In this document: positions 30,433 through 43,429 of the stretch, in pieces
Layout of the letters: the number at the start of each line of letters is the position of its first letter
Numbering within the stretch: position 1 is the first letter of the stretch
Origin: Platanthera guangdongensis
Taxonomy: Eukaryota; Streptophyta; Magnoliopsida; Asparagales; Orchidaceae
Length of the DNA stretch: 64,000 nt
Assembly (NCBI GenBank): GCA_039583875.1
Contig: CM077162.1
Span: 63,222,822 to 63,286,821 of the forward strand
Direction: 5' to 3'
Position numbers and translations under genes: made by a program
The notes under the pieces: generated by a model
What the model saw: the letters and a program-made list of their open reading frames with translations, nothing else
Told to the model about the DNA's origin: nothing
Database searches by the model: none

Positions 30433-32590
30433 CCGGGTGCACTGAATATCGAGAACAATGATCCTCTCGCAAGATATCCTCCTGGATTTTACCGCCTTTG
30501 GGAATGTAAAGCCGTCCTCGAAAATAAACGAGGCCGTCTTTTAGCGTATACTCATCCGTAGTCCCATCTTCGATCGACTTGATTGCCGGGGCCAGAGCCG
30601 CATCCATTCCTTGCTCCACTCTGATTCGGTCCCGGATATCACAAACTATGCTCATGCTTGCCAAGTACTTCGTATACTCTGCCGAAGGAGCCTTAAATAT
30701 CAACGTAATATCCATCCCCTCAATCATCCGAGCTAACTCCATACTCATCAACCGAGACTCTGGGCTAGAACCTGGTACCTTTCTACTCAATGCATCGGCC
30801 ACCGAGATCGCCTTTCCGCGGTGGTAGTTCATGGTGAACTCATAGTCGCATAGAAATTCTAACCACCGTCGTTGTCTCAAGTTCAACTCCTTCTGAGTAT
30901 GAACGTACTTCAAGTTTTTGTGATCTGAAAAGATCTCGCAGTGTACGTCGTATAGATAATTCCTCCAAACCTTCAAGGCGAACACCACTTCTCCAAGCTC
31001 CAAATCGTGAATCAGGTAATTGATTTCATGTTTCTTCAGTTGTCTTGAAGCATAAGCAATCACGTGTCCATGATGCATCAACACCCCTCCCATCCCTTGA
31101 TATGATGCGTCTGTGTAAAATTAAAATCCTTCCTTCCCAAACGGAAGTGCAAGGATGGGGGCGGAGGTAAGTCTGTCCTTCAGCTCCTGGAACGCGGCTT
31201 CACATTGGGGTGTCCACTCAAATGGCACACCTTTCTTCGCTAATAAAGTGAGAGGAAGAGCAATCTTTGAAAATCATTTTACGAACATGCGGTAGTACCC
31301 GACAAGTCCAAGGAAACTCCCCACATCGGCTGCCAACTTCAAGGGTGACCACTCCTTCACGGCACGCCCCTTGGACTGATCCACCGCTAGTCCTGCTCCA
31401 CTGATCACATGCCCCAAGAAAGCAACCTCTTTAAGTCAGAATTCTCACTTGCTGAACTTGGCGAACAAGGCGTGCTCTTTTAATTTCTTCAATACCAAGG
31501 TCAAGTGCTCAACATGCTCCTCCTCCATCTTTGAGTAGACCAAGATATCGTCGATGAAAACAATGACGAAGATATCCAAATAAGGTTCAAACACCTTGTT
31601 CATCAGGCTCATGAAGGCCGAAGGGGCATTTGTGAGCCCAAACGGCATTACAGTGAACTCGTACAACCCATATCGTGAACTAAAGGCCATTTTCTGGATG
31701 ACCCCTTCTTGTATTCTCAATTGATAATACCCTGAGCACAAGTCCAGCTTAGAAAACCAATGCGCTCCCACTAGTTGTTCGAACAACTCATCGATCCGAG
31801 GTAGCGGATATGTGTTCCTCACCATCAGCCGATTGAGTTCCCGATAATCTATACACAAATGCAGGGTTCCATCCTTCTTCTTCACGAACAATACAGGGGC
31901 TCACCAGGGTGACGAACTGGGGTGAACGAACCCTGATTCCACCAGTTCTTGCAGTTGAAATCTAAACTCCGTGAGTTCCTTTGGGGTCATTCGATAAGGG
32001 GCCTTGGATACCCGCTTGGCACCCGGTACTAAATTAATTTGAAAATCAACTTCTCTATGCGGGGTAATCCTGACAGTTTCTCAGGAAATACCTTGGGGAA
32101 GTCCCACACTACCCGTACATCTTTCATATCCAACACCATCTCCTTCAACTCGAAACAGATCATGAAGAATTCATCCCACGACATATGGGCTTTTACAGCC
32201 TGAACTGAAGATAACAACATACGAGGTGCAAAGCTAATACCTTGAAAGATGACGTAGGTTTCTCCATGTCTCAAGTTGATTCGTTTCTCTGCACAATCAA
32301 TCCTTGAAAGTGCCAGTCCAACCACGCCATGCCCAAAATGATGTCAAACTCCGGCATTCTCAAGACCGTGGCAGGCTTATCAAGGGCCTTTCCCTCAATA
32401 AATATCTCGAACTCCCACTTAGCGGTTGCAATCATCTTCGATCCGTCCGATAGGCGCACTCGTCGAGCTATACCAGTGAAGTATTGTACATCCCTCCATG
32501 TACTTAATGAAGTCCTCAGACACAAAGAAGTGTGAGGCACCGGTATCAAACAGCATATAGGTCGGTTTCTCACTAACCATTACGCCTAAT
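30433..32590 (-). pseudogene. G2 protease, reverse transcriptase and RNase H
   Basis: On the minus strand a protease frame begins at about 32580 (LFDTGASHFFVSEDFI), then shifts frame. The reverse transcriptase (31960-31445) has [49 protein letters not shown] and an intact catalytic [10 protein letters not shown]. RNase H (31093-30700) has [18 protein letters not shown] and [20 protein letters not shown]. The integrase zinc-binding motif begins with HCSRYSVHP and is cut by E4 at 30433; it continues at 17849. Stops and frameshifts occur at 31094-31444 and 31891-32030. No gag precedes the protease. Confidence 0.87.
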
Positions 32591-33140
32591 TATCAGAATT
32601 GTGAAGGCTCAAGCCAGATTCCTAGAACAACTTAGGCAGACTAAGGGCGAATGCTTAATTTCTTCCTCGTAGTCCTCATCCTGAAGTTTTTTCATGCTTT
32701 AACTACTCCTTCAGCGAGTCTCTTAACGCTTGTCTGAACACCCAAAAGACCCGCTTCCAACCACTTTACCATATCCATTATCTCCACCAAGCTCGAGTCT
32801 GCTATAAACAAAAGTGGTTTCCCTAGAAAATCTGTCATATCTATTATCTCTGCTAGATTCAAAATCCGCTATAAACAAAGTGCTTGCCCTAGGGGATCTC
32901 GTACGACTTTATACAATAGGTTTACATACCTAGGGTCGTACAAACTTTAGGAGATCAACGTATAAACATACATACCTAAGGTCATGTTCGCTAATCTTAA
33001 GGTCAAAGTTGGACAAACTTAGTGTGAATTACATATGGGCACACCACTGCTTCCGCTAAGTCAGTTTGTCCGCAAACTGACTAATCGAAAGGGGGTGGTA
33101 CCATTGTTGAATGTCTTCTTTAGTTGAGGATCGTGGCAAA
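32591..33140 (-). other. Leader of G2, no gag
   Basis: About 550 bp lies between primer site and protease with no recognisable gag frame or zinc knuckle. It contains a few short direct repeats (CGCTATAAACAAA, twice). A chromovirus should have roughly 1 kb of gag here, so I infer an internal deletion. Confidence 0.6.
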
Positions 33141-33149
33141 CTGATACCA
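33141..33149 (-). other. Primer-binding site of G2
   Basis: The minus strand reads TGGTATCAG two bases after the LTR end (GGGTCTTACA), the initiator tRNA-Met type. Confidence 0.7.
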
Positions 33150-36136
33150 CTTGTAAGACCCCCCCCCCTCCTGGATCCCAAAACACCGCACGAAGGGGGG
33201 TCTTATGCCCGAAATAGCTGCCTTGCGGTAGCGTTAGCACACGGGCTAACCTGTACCACAAGACGCCTATTCCGCTGCCTACAACCAATATCAATATTAA
33301 TATGTCAACCCAACCATAATATAAGCAAGAAGAGGTCAAATCCACACTAAGTATATGTCCAAATGCATCAAATAAGAGAAGCTAAAACATGCTTCTACAA
33401 TATCAGAGTACAACTATAAAATTGCCCAAATGGGCTACATCAAAATCTCACAACACTCACATCCGTAACCGACGGTAGCGACGACACCATCACATCAGGC
33501 CCTGTCGTCCTGGCCTGGCTGTCCTGCTGCAAAGTCTGCGGCTTCTCTACCTACAGGGTGACCTCCTAAAAAGGAAAATGTAGCAACTGTTAGTCGAAAA
33601 GACTAAGTGGCTTCACATCCGCTCCTCCGGCGACTCCTCGGCACCGGGCGGAGAAAGGAACAAGGGTACAAGTATAATAAATTGTAAATCAAGTACAAGC
33701 AGGTGGTATGGTACAATAAGATTAATAACATTATATTCTAGCAGTTCTACATAAACAATAATAAACTATCAAGTACAAGTATCTACAATAGGAAAGTAAC
33801 TTAACTTATAAGGATGCCCATACAAGCTTATAAGTTAAAGATCGGTTACATAAGGTAACTCATCCTATAGGAGTGCCCATACAAACTTATACGATGATGA
33901 TCTTGTTTGTGCAATGCTATGTATGGTATGTATGCTATGCAATGACTCACCCATGATCACACACATGCAATTGCTATGCCGACATAGACTATAGTTCCCA
34001 CTATTCGAGCAGGTAGCTAAACTCTCAGTCATCAGCCGCCGTGGCCAGGCGGTGACAGTAGAGCGGGCATCTCTACTACTAGGCGGGTATCCACACTACT
34101 TCGCCTAGGCCTCCATACGTGCCAATGCTAAGAATACAACAGCGGAGCCCATGCGTATTATGGCCCAGCGGGAGCCACGGGTAGATGTGCACCGAGGACA
34201 AAGCCCCGAACTGACCTTGTGTGACCCGGAAGGAGCCTCGGAAGTAAGCACAAGGACCAAGCCCAACCGTTCACCTGGCACCTAAGGAGCCGCGGGACGT
34301 AGACACCAAGGACCAAGCACCAACAGCCCAAAGTCTAATTGTCAACTCCCGTCGGTGTGATGATCGGCGAGACCGTAGACCTACCACACTATCCTTAACC
34401 CAGGATTACCACACTGCATGTCGACTCATACTGCATGCAAATTCCACAACACCGTGGCATGGAAGGGGGCTCACAAGTAAGCACGAGGACACAGCCCAAC
34501 CATCCACTCGGCACGGAAGGAGCCTCGGGATGTAGACCCCGAGAACCAAGCCCAACCGTCCATCTATACCTCATTTCAACATTAACTCAACTAGTGACGG
34601 CCAACGCCGCACTTACATCCCTCCACAATACTACCCGTAGGGAGACCGCGCTCTAAGTATTGGACTACTACATTTCATTGTAACCATCATACATACTCAT
34701 GGCCATGGTTTATCCTTCTATTTGTCATTCCAAATGATTTTAACATATTACAAACATGATGAGCATAGATAATAATCTGTCAAGTTATATCTAGTCATTT
34801 CATTCATCATATTATAGACATGATGCGTATATATAATAATCTATAAATTTTTAGCAAATCAAATCATGTCATAAAGCTTGCTTCACAGTTCAGTTTTATG
34901 AAATCTAATTAACAAGATTCATCATTCATAGCACTATGGTGGTCAGCATAAGATAGTTCATCAAAAATTTCGAGTTAATTTGCAACATCGATTCCACCGA
35001 ATTCAAATTTATATTATATATAAACCCAAAAATTTAAGTGCAGAATACATCTGAACAGTAAATTCGACCGGAGATACCTGAAGCTACAGGAATCCAGTGA
35101 AGATGTGTAACCCCTCGATGGAAAGGTCTTTCCATGGGGTACAACTTTCATATTCAGCCCACAACCTAGATTTGGCTGTATCCTATTTGAAAGCGGCTTC
35201 AAAGTCCGCTACGCACAGAACAACATTTCTGCATGCAGGATTTATCGGACGTCATTTTCGTTTAGATTTTTCCGTGTCTATACACTTCTCATGAAGACGT
35301 ACAATCACTCGTTGGAAAGGTATGTTCGGGGGCTACAACTTTCCTGTTCAGTCGGAAGCCCAGATCTGGCCACATCCTACATGAAAATGGCCAAGAAGAT
35401 TGCTGCGCGCAGAATACAGATTCTGCACGCTTCGTAAAGAGGAATGTGTTAAATTTTCTCAACGTGGTCAGCAAGATAGCCCAAACGCCAAATTAATATA
35501 TTCGGAACTATCCAGTTCTCACGTTGAACCAGCGAAAAACCAAGGAACAAAGGTTAAACCCAACAAACAATGGAAGCACAAGCAGGTCTTTTATGCATTC
35601 ACTTCTTTACAACACGAGGCATACATAGCGAGACATGATTTCTCTAGTATAACAGCTGTACACAGAAAGCACCAAAAAACAAGCCGGGCGGACAGCACCG
35701 GAGTCCGCCGAGACCGCCGAGGTCGCCGAGTCCGCTGAGATCGCCCGAACTAAGCTGCAATCTGCCGAATAGCCACGGAGTCCGCCGAAGCCGCGAGGCC
35801 GCGCGGACACACTGTTATTCATCTCCTGCTGAAGATGAACTGAGGAACACCCCCTACCCGCCTGAAGCCGGCGGATAGGTTATTGAAGCTGGCAAAGATG
35901 AAACAGAACTGACAAGCCGCAGAGCGACCTCATGCTGAGTCCGCAGAGACCACACACTTCCAAGTACTTGACTGAAGTTACAGCCAAACTCCTGGCTCCT
36001 TGAAGTAACCCGCGCGACCTGCACACAGCAAACGTCAGCACTGAATCAATCCGCGCGGACAGACAAACTCAGACCGCAGCTCCTTGCCCAACCCAACTTA
36101 CTGTTCACTCAAGTTACTGTAGACCTGCCAGGGGGT

Positions 36137-36148
36137 CCTATTTATAGG
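36137..36148 (-). promoter_or_regulatory. TATA box of E2 3' LTR
   Basis: CCTATAAATAGG, itself a palindrome, lies just downstream (minus strand) of the AGTCCGC array. Confidence 0.6.
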
Positions 36149-36179
36149 CGAGGTGAGGAGTGTGGTCACCGCCCTAGAG

Positions 36180-37060
36180 ATAGAGACACCGCCTCAGCCC
36201 GCATGATAGCAAAACACCGTCCGCCAAGTCTGCAAGGACTTAGCCGGATACCAAGGAAAACCGCCAGGAGAAAGGCAACATTGGTGAACCCTCTCCAGTC
36301 CGCCCAAGCGATGCGGACAAGGCATTAGCCCGCAAAGCTCCAACCACTGCAGGACAGCAACCCCCTTCAATGGCTGTCCGCACCAACCCGAGGCAGTCCG
36401 CAAGACTCACACCTCAATCCGCCACAAGTCCACGACCAAAGGCAGACAGCAACAGTCTGCCTGGTCACAGCGAACTTGACGGATACGGCGGACACCATGG
36501 TCTTGGCACAGAGTGTGACCAAGTCCAAAACCATGAAAGCCCAATGCGAGCATGGCGAACTCAAACTCCCGTCCGCCAAACACCTTAGCACAGACTGCCA
36601 GCAGTCCGCAAGTTCCTCGCACTCCTGCCCAACGCAGCAACCACCTCCCGGACTCCATAAGCCAGTCCGCCAATCGACCTCCACAGCAAGGCACCTGCTG
36701 TAACCCCAGAGCTCGACAAGGCCTCAGCCAAGCTCTAGGCACAGTCCGCAACAGCCCACACCGCGGACACACCAGTCCGCAAGCTTCCCGCGGACATGAG
36801 CCAAACCGCCTATCAGCACAAGCTTGCACCCGCGGCCACTGAGCAATGCACCAGTCCGCAAGCCTCTATCCGCTCCGGCCGCTCCTTGGCTAAACCAAAG
36901 CCAACGTCCTATCCGCAGATACCAGGCCGCACAGTCCGCGGACTCCATGCAACAACCCGCCCAGACGACAGGCGGCTCTCCACTAGACCTCCAACCAGGC
37001 CGCACATCACAGTCCACCCAGTCCTCCTAGTCCGCCAAAGCTGTCCGCCCAGGCCGCCCG
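36180..37060. repeat. AGTCCGC / GCGGACT motif array in E2 3' LTR
   Basis: Several dozen heptamers occur in both orientations at irregular spacing of about 10-50 bases. Long open frames on both strands here are by-products of this GC-rich, stop-poor repeat. A copy lies at 42050-42905. Confidence 0.85.
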
Positions 37061-37094
37061 GCCTGTCCCGTCAACCACTTCCACTTCACAAAAT

Positions 37095-39037
37095 TCAACA
37101 CTCCCCCTTAAAGTGGGAAGTGGTGACCAAGCCCAACAAGCTGCGCAAGCGTTCAAAAGGCCCCTTCGACAGTGGCTTCGTGAAGATGTCAGCAAGATTA
37201 TCTTCACTCCGAACATGCCCGACCAGCAGAGATCCTTCCAACACCTTCTCCCTGATGAAATGGTAATCAATCTCTATATGCTTGGTCCTGACGTGACACA
37301 CTGGATTGTTAACCAGTTTGAGAGCACTCTCATTGTCACCCCGGAGTAAAGTAGGCCCTTGCACTTCTTCATGAACATCCTCTATAAGCCTCATCAACCA
37401 AACGACTTCCCGAGGAGCCAAGGCCGAAGCCTTATACTCCACCTCCGTGGTTGAAACTGACACCGAGTCCTACTTCTTGCTACACCACGAGATGCTAGCT
37501 GAACCGCAAGTGAACACATAACCTGAAGTAGACCTCCGATCATCCGAATCACCGCCATAGTCAGCATCCGTGTACCCGAGCAACGCAAACTCTGAGTCTC
37601 TTTTATAGAGGAGTCCCATGTCAGAAGAAGCCTTGACATACTTCAGAATACCCTTTGCCGCCACTAGATGAGATTGCATTGGTTCAGCCATATACCGACT
37701 TACTCGGCCAACAGCATAAGCAATGTCGGGCCTTTTAATTGTCAGGTAAATCAAGCTCCCAACAAGAGCCCTGAACACCAAGGGATCATGAAGAACCCTT
37801 CCCTCATCTCGTCGAAGCTTCAACCCAGGTTCCAGTGGAGTAGAGCACTTCTTCCCTTCGCCCATGCCGAAACGCTTCACAATGCGATCAACATACCCTT
37901 TCTGGAAAATGAGAACCCCCACTCCTTCCTCTCCACTTCTAGATCGAGAAAGTGATGCAACTCTCCCAAGTCTTTCATCTCGAAGCATATAGCAAGCTCA
38001 ACCCTGAGCCTTGCGACTTCCCCCTCCGAGTTCCCTGTGATGATCATGTCATCCACATACAGTAGGACCAAGACTTGTAGCTCCCCCTTCTTCTTGACGA
38101 ATAAGCCTGAATCCGAGTTAGAAGCAAGGTATCCACAGAATTGCAAGTACTCTGCAATCTTCCCATACCAAGCTCTAGGAGCTTGCTTCAACCCATAGAG
38201 AGCCTTCCTGAGTTTACAGACATAGTCCAGATGCTTTTCAGAGACAAAACCAAGCGGTTGATCCATGAAGATATCCTTGTCAATCTCTCCGTAAAGAAAG
38301 GCATTCTTCACATCGAGTTGCCACAACCTCCATCCCTTGCTAGCAGCCAAGGCGATCACCACTCTTACTGAAGTCATCTTCGCAACTGGACTGAATGTCT
38401 CCTCATAGTCTTTTTCATACTGCCGTGAGAATCCTATAGCGACCAGGCGAGCCTTGAATCGATCAATGCTCCCATCAGCCTTCTTCTTCAACTTGTATAC
38501 CCACTTGCAAGTAACCGGAGTAATGTCATCAACCTTGGGCACAAGGTCCCAAATTTCATTCTTCTTCAGAGCATCAATCTCTTCCTTTATGGCACCTTCC
38601 CACTCCTTCACTCCAGTGGCCTCGTTGAAGTTTGCAGGCTCTCGCTCATCCAAAGGACCTGCAAAGAAGCAGGAGACAAAGCTCACTGTATTCCCATCAC
38701 AGTACCGAGCCGGTGGCTTAACCACCCTCTTCGATCTCCGAAGAAACGGCTCCTTGCTCACTGCTTCTGTTGCTTCTTCGGGATCCACTCCTACCTGGGG
38801 CAAGCATTGAGCAGTGCTCCCCCTGCTTCCTGAGCCAGAAGGCTCAGCCTCGGAGTTAGAAGCAACAGGAGCAGCTGGTGAAACAGCAAGCTCCTCTTCC
38901 AAGCCTTCAGCAGCCGCCACCGGTGCTTCATCAACCTTGATACTTCCGGTTAGCTCAACCGAGCCACCTCCATATGATGTCAGCTCGTCAAAGACAACGT
39001 CTCTTGATACCACGAACTTCTTCGTCACAGAGTCCAT
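37095..39037 (-). pseudogene. E2 reverse transcriptase and RNase H
   Basis: The reverse transcriptase frame (39037-37877) has WQLDVKNAFLYGEIDKDIFM, YGLKQAPRAWY and a conserved catalytic VLLYVDDMIITG. It then runs out of frame near 37930, and the next frame (37988-37095) continues with EPGLKLRRDEGR, RPDIAYAVGRVSRYM and the RNase H blocks YTDADYGGDSDDRRSTSG and RTKHIEIDYHFIREK. An in-frame TAG at about 37470 separates the two halves of RNase H. It would copy the element RNA to DNA but is broken by one frameshift and one stop. Confidence 0.88.
37101..37109 (-). other. Polypurine tract of E2
   Basis: The minus strand reads AAGGGGGAG directly before the 3' LTR. Confidence 0.7.
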
Positions 39038-39059
39038 TCATTTTCATCCCTTCTTCCGC

Positions 39060-41243
39060 TCATCGTAGCCAACAAAGACAAGCTTCCTTGCCCTCACGCT
39101 TTGTCCGTGAAGCATCCGGGACATGCACATAGCAAGTTGAACCGAACACCCGAAGGTGTCCCACACTCGGCTTCTCCTTCAGCAACAGCTCAATAGGAGT
39201 CTTCATGTTGATAGGGCTGAGTGGCATCCGGTTGATGACATAAGCAGCACAAGACATCCCCTCCTCCCAAAAGGACCTTAGGATATCTTTCGCATGAAGC
39301 CAGCATTTACAGGTCTCCGTCAAATGACAGATCTTCCGCTCCGCTACCCCATTTTGTTGTGGAGTGTGAGCACAAGTAAGCTCCCGTTGGATCCCGTGCT
39401 TCCTGCAGAAGTTAGAAAACTCGGAGGAGACAAATTCACCCCCGCTATCAGTTCTAAGCTTCTTAATCCGCAAGCCAAGCCGGCCTTCTACCAACTCCTT
39501 AAACTCCACAAACAAACGGAAGGCTTCCGACTTCTCCTTTAAGAAGTACACCCAAGTATACCTTGAGTAGTCATCAACCAAAACAAGCATGTATCTACTT
39601 CCACCAAGGCTGGCAGTAACCGTCGGTCCCATCGGGTCGCCATGAATGCACTCCAATGGTTTCTTGCTCCTTGTTTATGATTTATCAAACGGAAGGCGAT
39701 GTGCCTTACCGTATTGACAGCCCGCGCAAACATGCTCATCACCAAAGGAGGACAACTTAGGCAACCCCTTCACCAGACTTCTACTCGCCATCGCATTCAG
39801 CTTGTCCATGCCAACATGCCCCAGCCTTTCATGCCAGATAGCAGCGCTATCATTGGCCCTCATCCTATCAACATAAGAATTGGTGGCAAGAACAAACAAG
39901 TTCTTCACCCTCCTCCCTACATGAGCAACATCAGCCTTCACCGCTGATACGTTGCGAAGGAACCTCACGTCTGTTGGCCCAAACAGAACGTGATAACCAG
40001 CGTCCACCGCATTGGTCACCGAGAAGAGGTTTTTCTTCATGCCCGGCACGTGATACACACTCCTTAACGTGAGTGGCCCCTGATCACTACCCAAAGACAT
40101 GACCCCCTCTTTCTCTACTGCAAAAACAGTATTATCAGCAGTGATAATAGCTTCATTACCTGAGTAAGCCTGCATGGAGGTGAACTTCGATTTTTCTCCG
40201 GTGAGGTGATGACCACACCTAGAGTCCACGATCCACTCACCGTTGAAGTCCTCAGCAGACAGGGCCCGGACACAAGTGCCCGTCATAAAAGCTCCGCCCC
40301 ATTCTGCTTCTTCACTTCTCGAGCAAGCTTCCTCCTTTCCCGCAGCATGCCCAGGCTGCAGTTTGACCTTGCAGTCCCGCTTGAAGTGCCCTCGCTGATG
40401 ACACCGGTAGCACTTCAAGTTCTTCTTCCAGTCCTTAGGAGCATTGCTCCTCTCCGGTGGATATGAAGTTGAAGTCTCCTTCTCACCAGCGGCCTGCACC
40501 TTCTTCTTCTTCTTCTTCCCTTCCCATCCTTTCTTCTTGCCTGAGAAGAGAGCTTCGATGCCTTCCTGATTCAGGTTCACTCCAGTCATCTGCCTTGCTA
40601 AGCTCTCCTGCGAGGCAAGCAGATTCTCCAGCTCCAGCAAAGACGGCTGAGTAGCCCACCCTTGAACAGATGTGACAAAGGCCACATACTCCTTCCACAA
40701 GCCTCGGATAATGTGCCTTTTCATCTTCGCCTCAGAGATAGGCTCATCAGGATCCAGTGCCGACATCTCAGCACACAAGCTCTTCATCTTTAAGAAGTAC
40801 TTGGAGATGGAAAGGTCTCCCTGAGTTGCCCTGGCCAACTCATTCTCCAGGAACTGAAGCCGCGCCACATTCTTCCTATTGAACAACTCATCAATGGTTG
40901 TCCAAATATCAGCAGCCGACTCACATCCAACGATGTGATCAAACAGTTCCGGAGACACGGCTCTCTTCAGAATGAACTCCGCCTTAGCATTTGTTCTTCT
41001 CCAGAGCCTAACCTGCTCAGCAGTACCGAAAGCAGCAGTGACTTCCTGCCTGTCGTCACCACCGACGACTTCCCACAGCTCCTCGCCAAGAAGATAACTC
41101 TTCATGCACGACTTCCACTTCTTGAAGTTAGTCGGCGTTAAGAGTTCAATACCCAGACCTCTTGCAAAACTCCCTTCCATTGCAACACTTGTTGGCAACC
41201 TTTCAGAAGCTCCGAGCAACAACACAAGTTGATCACCACTCAA
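39060..41243 (-). pseudogene. E2 gag, protease and integrase
   Basis: The likely start is MEGSFARGLGIELLTPTN at about 41180. Gag has the copia pattern (FKKWKSCMKSYLLGEELW, DHIVGCESAADIWTTIDELF) and one CCHC knuckle (CYRCHQRGHFKRDC). The protease motif is WIVDSRCGHHLTG, in which the Gly after Asp-Ser is replaced by Arg. GAG-pre-integrase (IWHERLGHVGMDKL) and integrase (VLVDDYSRYTWVYFLKEKS, TDSGGEF, HTPQQNGVAERK) follow. A TAA at about 39675 and loss of frame near 39060 disable it. Gag and integrase share one frame. Confidence 0.88.
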
Positions 41244-41290
41244 TCACTGAGTAACAACACTGGCTGACTTCCGCTCACGCAACTGAACCT

Positions 41291-41303
41291 GGCTCTGATA
41301 CCA
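41291..41303 (-). other. Primer-binding site of E2
   Basis: The minus strand reads TGGTATCAGAGCC immediately after the 5' LTR, a perfect initiator tRNA-Met type site. Confidence 0.88.
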
Positions 41304-42956
41304 TGTTAAATTTTCTCAACGTGGTCAGCAAGATAGCCCAAACGCCAAATTAATACCTTCGGAACTATCCAGTTCTCACGTTGAACCAGCGAAAAACCAA
41401 GGAACAAAGGTTAAACCCAACAAACAATGGAAGCACAAGCAGGTCTTTTATGCATTCACTTCTTTACAACACGAGGCATACATAGCGAGACATGATTTCG
41501 CTAGTATAACAGCTGTACACAGAAAGCACAAAAAACAAGCCGGGCAGACAGCACCGGAGTCCGCCGAGATCGCCGAGGTCGCCGAGTCCGCTGAGATCGC
41601 CCGAACTAAGCTGCAATCCGCCGAATAGCCACGGAGTCCGCCGAAGCCGCGAGGCCGCGCGGACACACCGTTATTCGTCTCCTGCTGAAGCTGAACTGAG
41701 GAACACCCCCTACCTGCCTGAAGCCGGCGGACAGGTTATTGAAGCTGGCAAAGATGAAACAGAACTGACAAGCCGTAGAGCGACCTCCTGCTGAGTCCGC
41801 AGAGACCGCACACTTCCAAGTACTTGACCGAAGTCACAGCCAAACTCCTGGCTCCTTGAAGCAACTCGCGCGACCTGCACACAGCAAACGTCAGCACTGA
41901 ATCAATCCGCGCAGACAGACAAACTCAGACCGCAGCTCCTTGCCCAACCCAACTTACTGTTCACTCAAGTTACTGTAGACCTGCCAGGGGGGTCCTATTT
42001 ATAGGCGAGGTGAGGAGTGTGGTCACTGCCCTAGAGATAAAGACACCGCCCCAGCCCGCGCGATAGCAAAACACCGTCCGCCGAGTCCTCAAGGACTTAG
42101 CCGGATACCAAGGAAAACCGCCAGGAGCAAGGCAACATTGGCGAACCCTCTCCAGTCCGCCCAAGCGATGCGGACAAGGCATCAGCCCGCAAAGCTCCAA
42201 CCACTGCAGGACAGCAACCCCCTTCAATGGCTGTCCGCACCAACCCGAGGCAGTCTGCAAGACTCACACCTCAATCCGCCACAAGTCCACGACCAAAGGA
42301 AGACAGCAACAGTCCGCCCGGTCACAGCGGACTTGACGGATACGGCGGACACCATGGTCTTGGCACAGAGTGTGACCAAGTCCAAAACCATCAAAGGCCA
42401 ATGCGAGCATGGCGAACTCAAACTCCCGTCCGCCAAATACCTTAGCACAGACCGCCAGCAGTCCGCAAGTTCCTCGCACTCCTGCCTAATGCAGCAACCA
42501 CCTCGGGACTCCATAAGCCAGTCCGCCAATCGACCTCCACAGCAAGGCACCTGTTGTAACACCAGAGCTCGACAAGGCATCAGCCAAGCTCTAGGCACAG
42601 CCCGCAACAGCCCACACCACAGACACACCAGTCCGCAAGCTTCCCGCGGACATGAGCCAAACTGCCTATCAGCACAAGCTTGCACCCGCGGACACTGAGC
42701 AATGCACCAGTCCGCAAGCCTCTATCCGCTCAGGCCGCTCCTTGGCTAAACCAAAGCCAACATCCTATCCGCAAATACCAGGTCGCACAGTCCGCGGACT
42801 CCACGCAACAACCCGCTCAGACGACAGCCGGCTTTCCACTAGACCTCCCACCAGGCCGCACATCACAGTCCGCCCAGTCCGCCTAAACCGCCAAAGCTGT
42901 CCGCCCAGGCCGCCCGGCCTGTCCCGTCAACCACTTCCACTTCACAAAATTCAACA
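41304..42956 (-). repeat. 5' LTR of E2
   Basis: It is the counterpart of 35447-37100. The TATA box CCTATAAATAGG is at 41994-42005 and the AGTCCGC array at 42050-42905. Confidence 0.93.
41994..42005 (-). promoter_or_regulatory. TATA box of E2 5' LTR
   Basis: CCTATAAATAGG, the likely promoter core for full-length E2 RNA. Confidence 0.62.
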
Positions 42957-43429
42957 GAATGAACGGCAACGGTTCATCTTCCTCTCCAAGTCGATCTTCC
43001 AAAATCACTCTAAAATTTCCTCCTCCCTTATTCACCCTCATGAGGCCATGATTCTTCACGAAACCATCCACCCATCATCACATAGGAGAAAGGGGAGGTT
43101 GAAGAGATCTAAAACCTAGAACACATGTCTTAGCATGACCATCCCTAGAAAACTCCTTCTCTCCATCAAAACTCTCTTGAGTCGATATCTCTCCTAAGAA
43201 AATAACTAAAGATCTTGCACCAAGGGAGAGGGGAGGAAGCTCACCTCATTTCCGGCGTTTCCACCATTTCCGGCCATGGATCTCGTGACTCTTCTCGGCG
43301 ACATCTTCTTTTCCACGGCGGTGGCAGATCTTCTCCTCTAGAACCAGATTCAGTGACTGCCTTCTCTCAACAGGAGTCTCTCTCAGAAAAATGGCTGGAA
43401 TGAGGAGTGAAACGGCTAGGGAATCAACT

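Larger units (their letters stand above)
35447..37100 (-). repeat. 3' LTR of E2
   Basis: It runs TGTTAAATTTTC to TTCAACA on the plus strand. The stretch 36060-37060 is packed with AGTCCGC and its complement GCGGACT, sometimes joined as the palindrome AGTCCGCGGACT (36932-36943). The minus-strand TATA box lies at 36137-36148. Confidence 0.93.
35447..42956 (-). mobile_element. Ty1/copia element 'E2'
   Basis: A complete 7.5-kb minus-strand copia element with 5' LTR 41304-42956, primer site 41291-41303, gag-pol 41243-37095, polypurine tract 37101-37109 and 3' LTR 35447-37100. The perfect target duplication GAATG (35442-35446 and 42957-42961) lies in the 5' LTR of G2. LTR lengths are 1654 and 1653 bp and they look very similar. 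E3 is an older, more damaged member of the same family. Confidence 0.93.

Noticed and set aside
36180..37060. Long overlapping open frames on both strands in the E2 LTR (and its copy at 42.1-42.9 kb)
   Set aside because: GC-rich AGTCCGC repeats are poor in stop codons; there is no domain, and frames occur on both strands at once.
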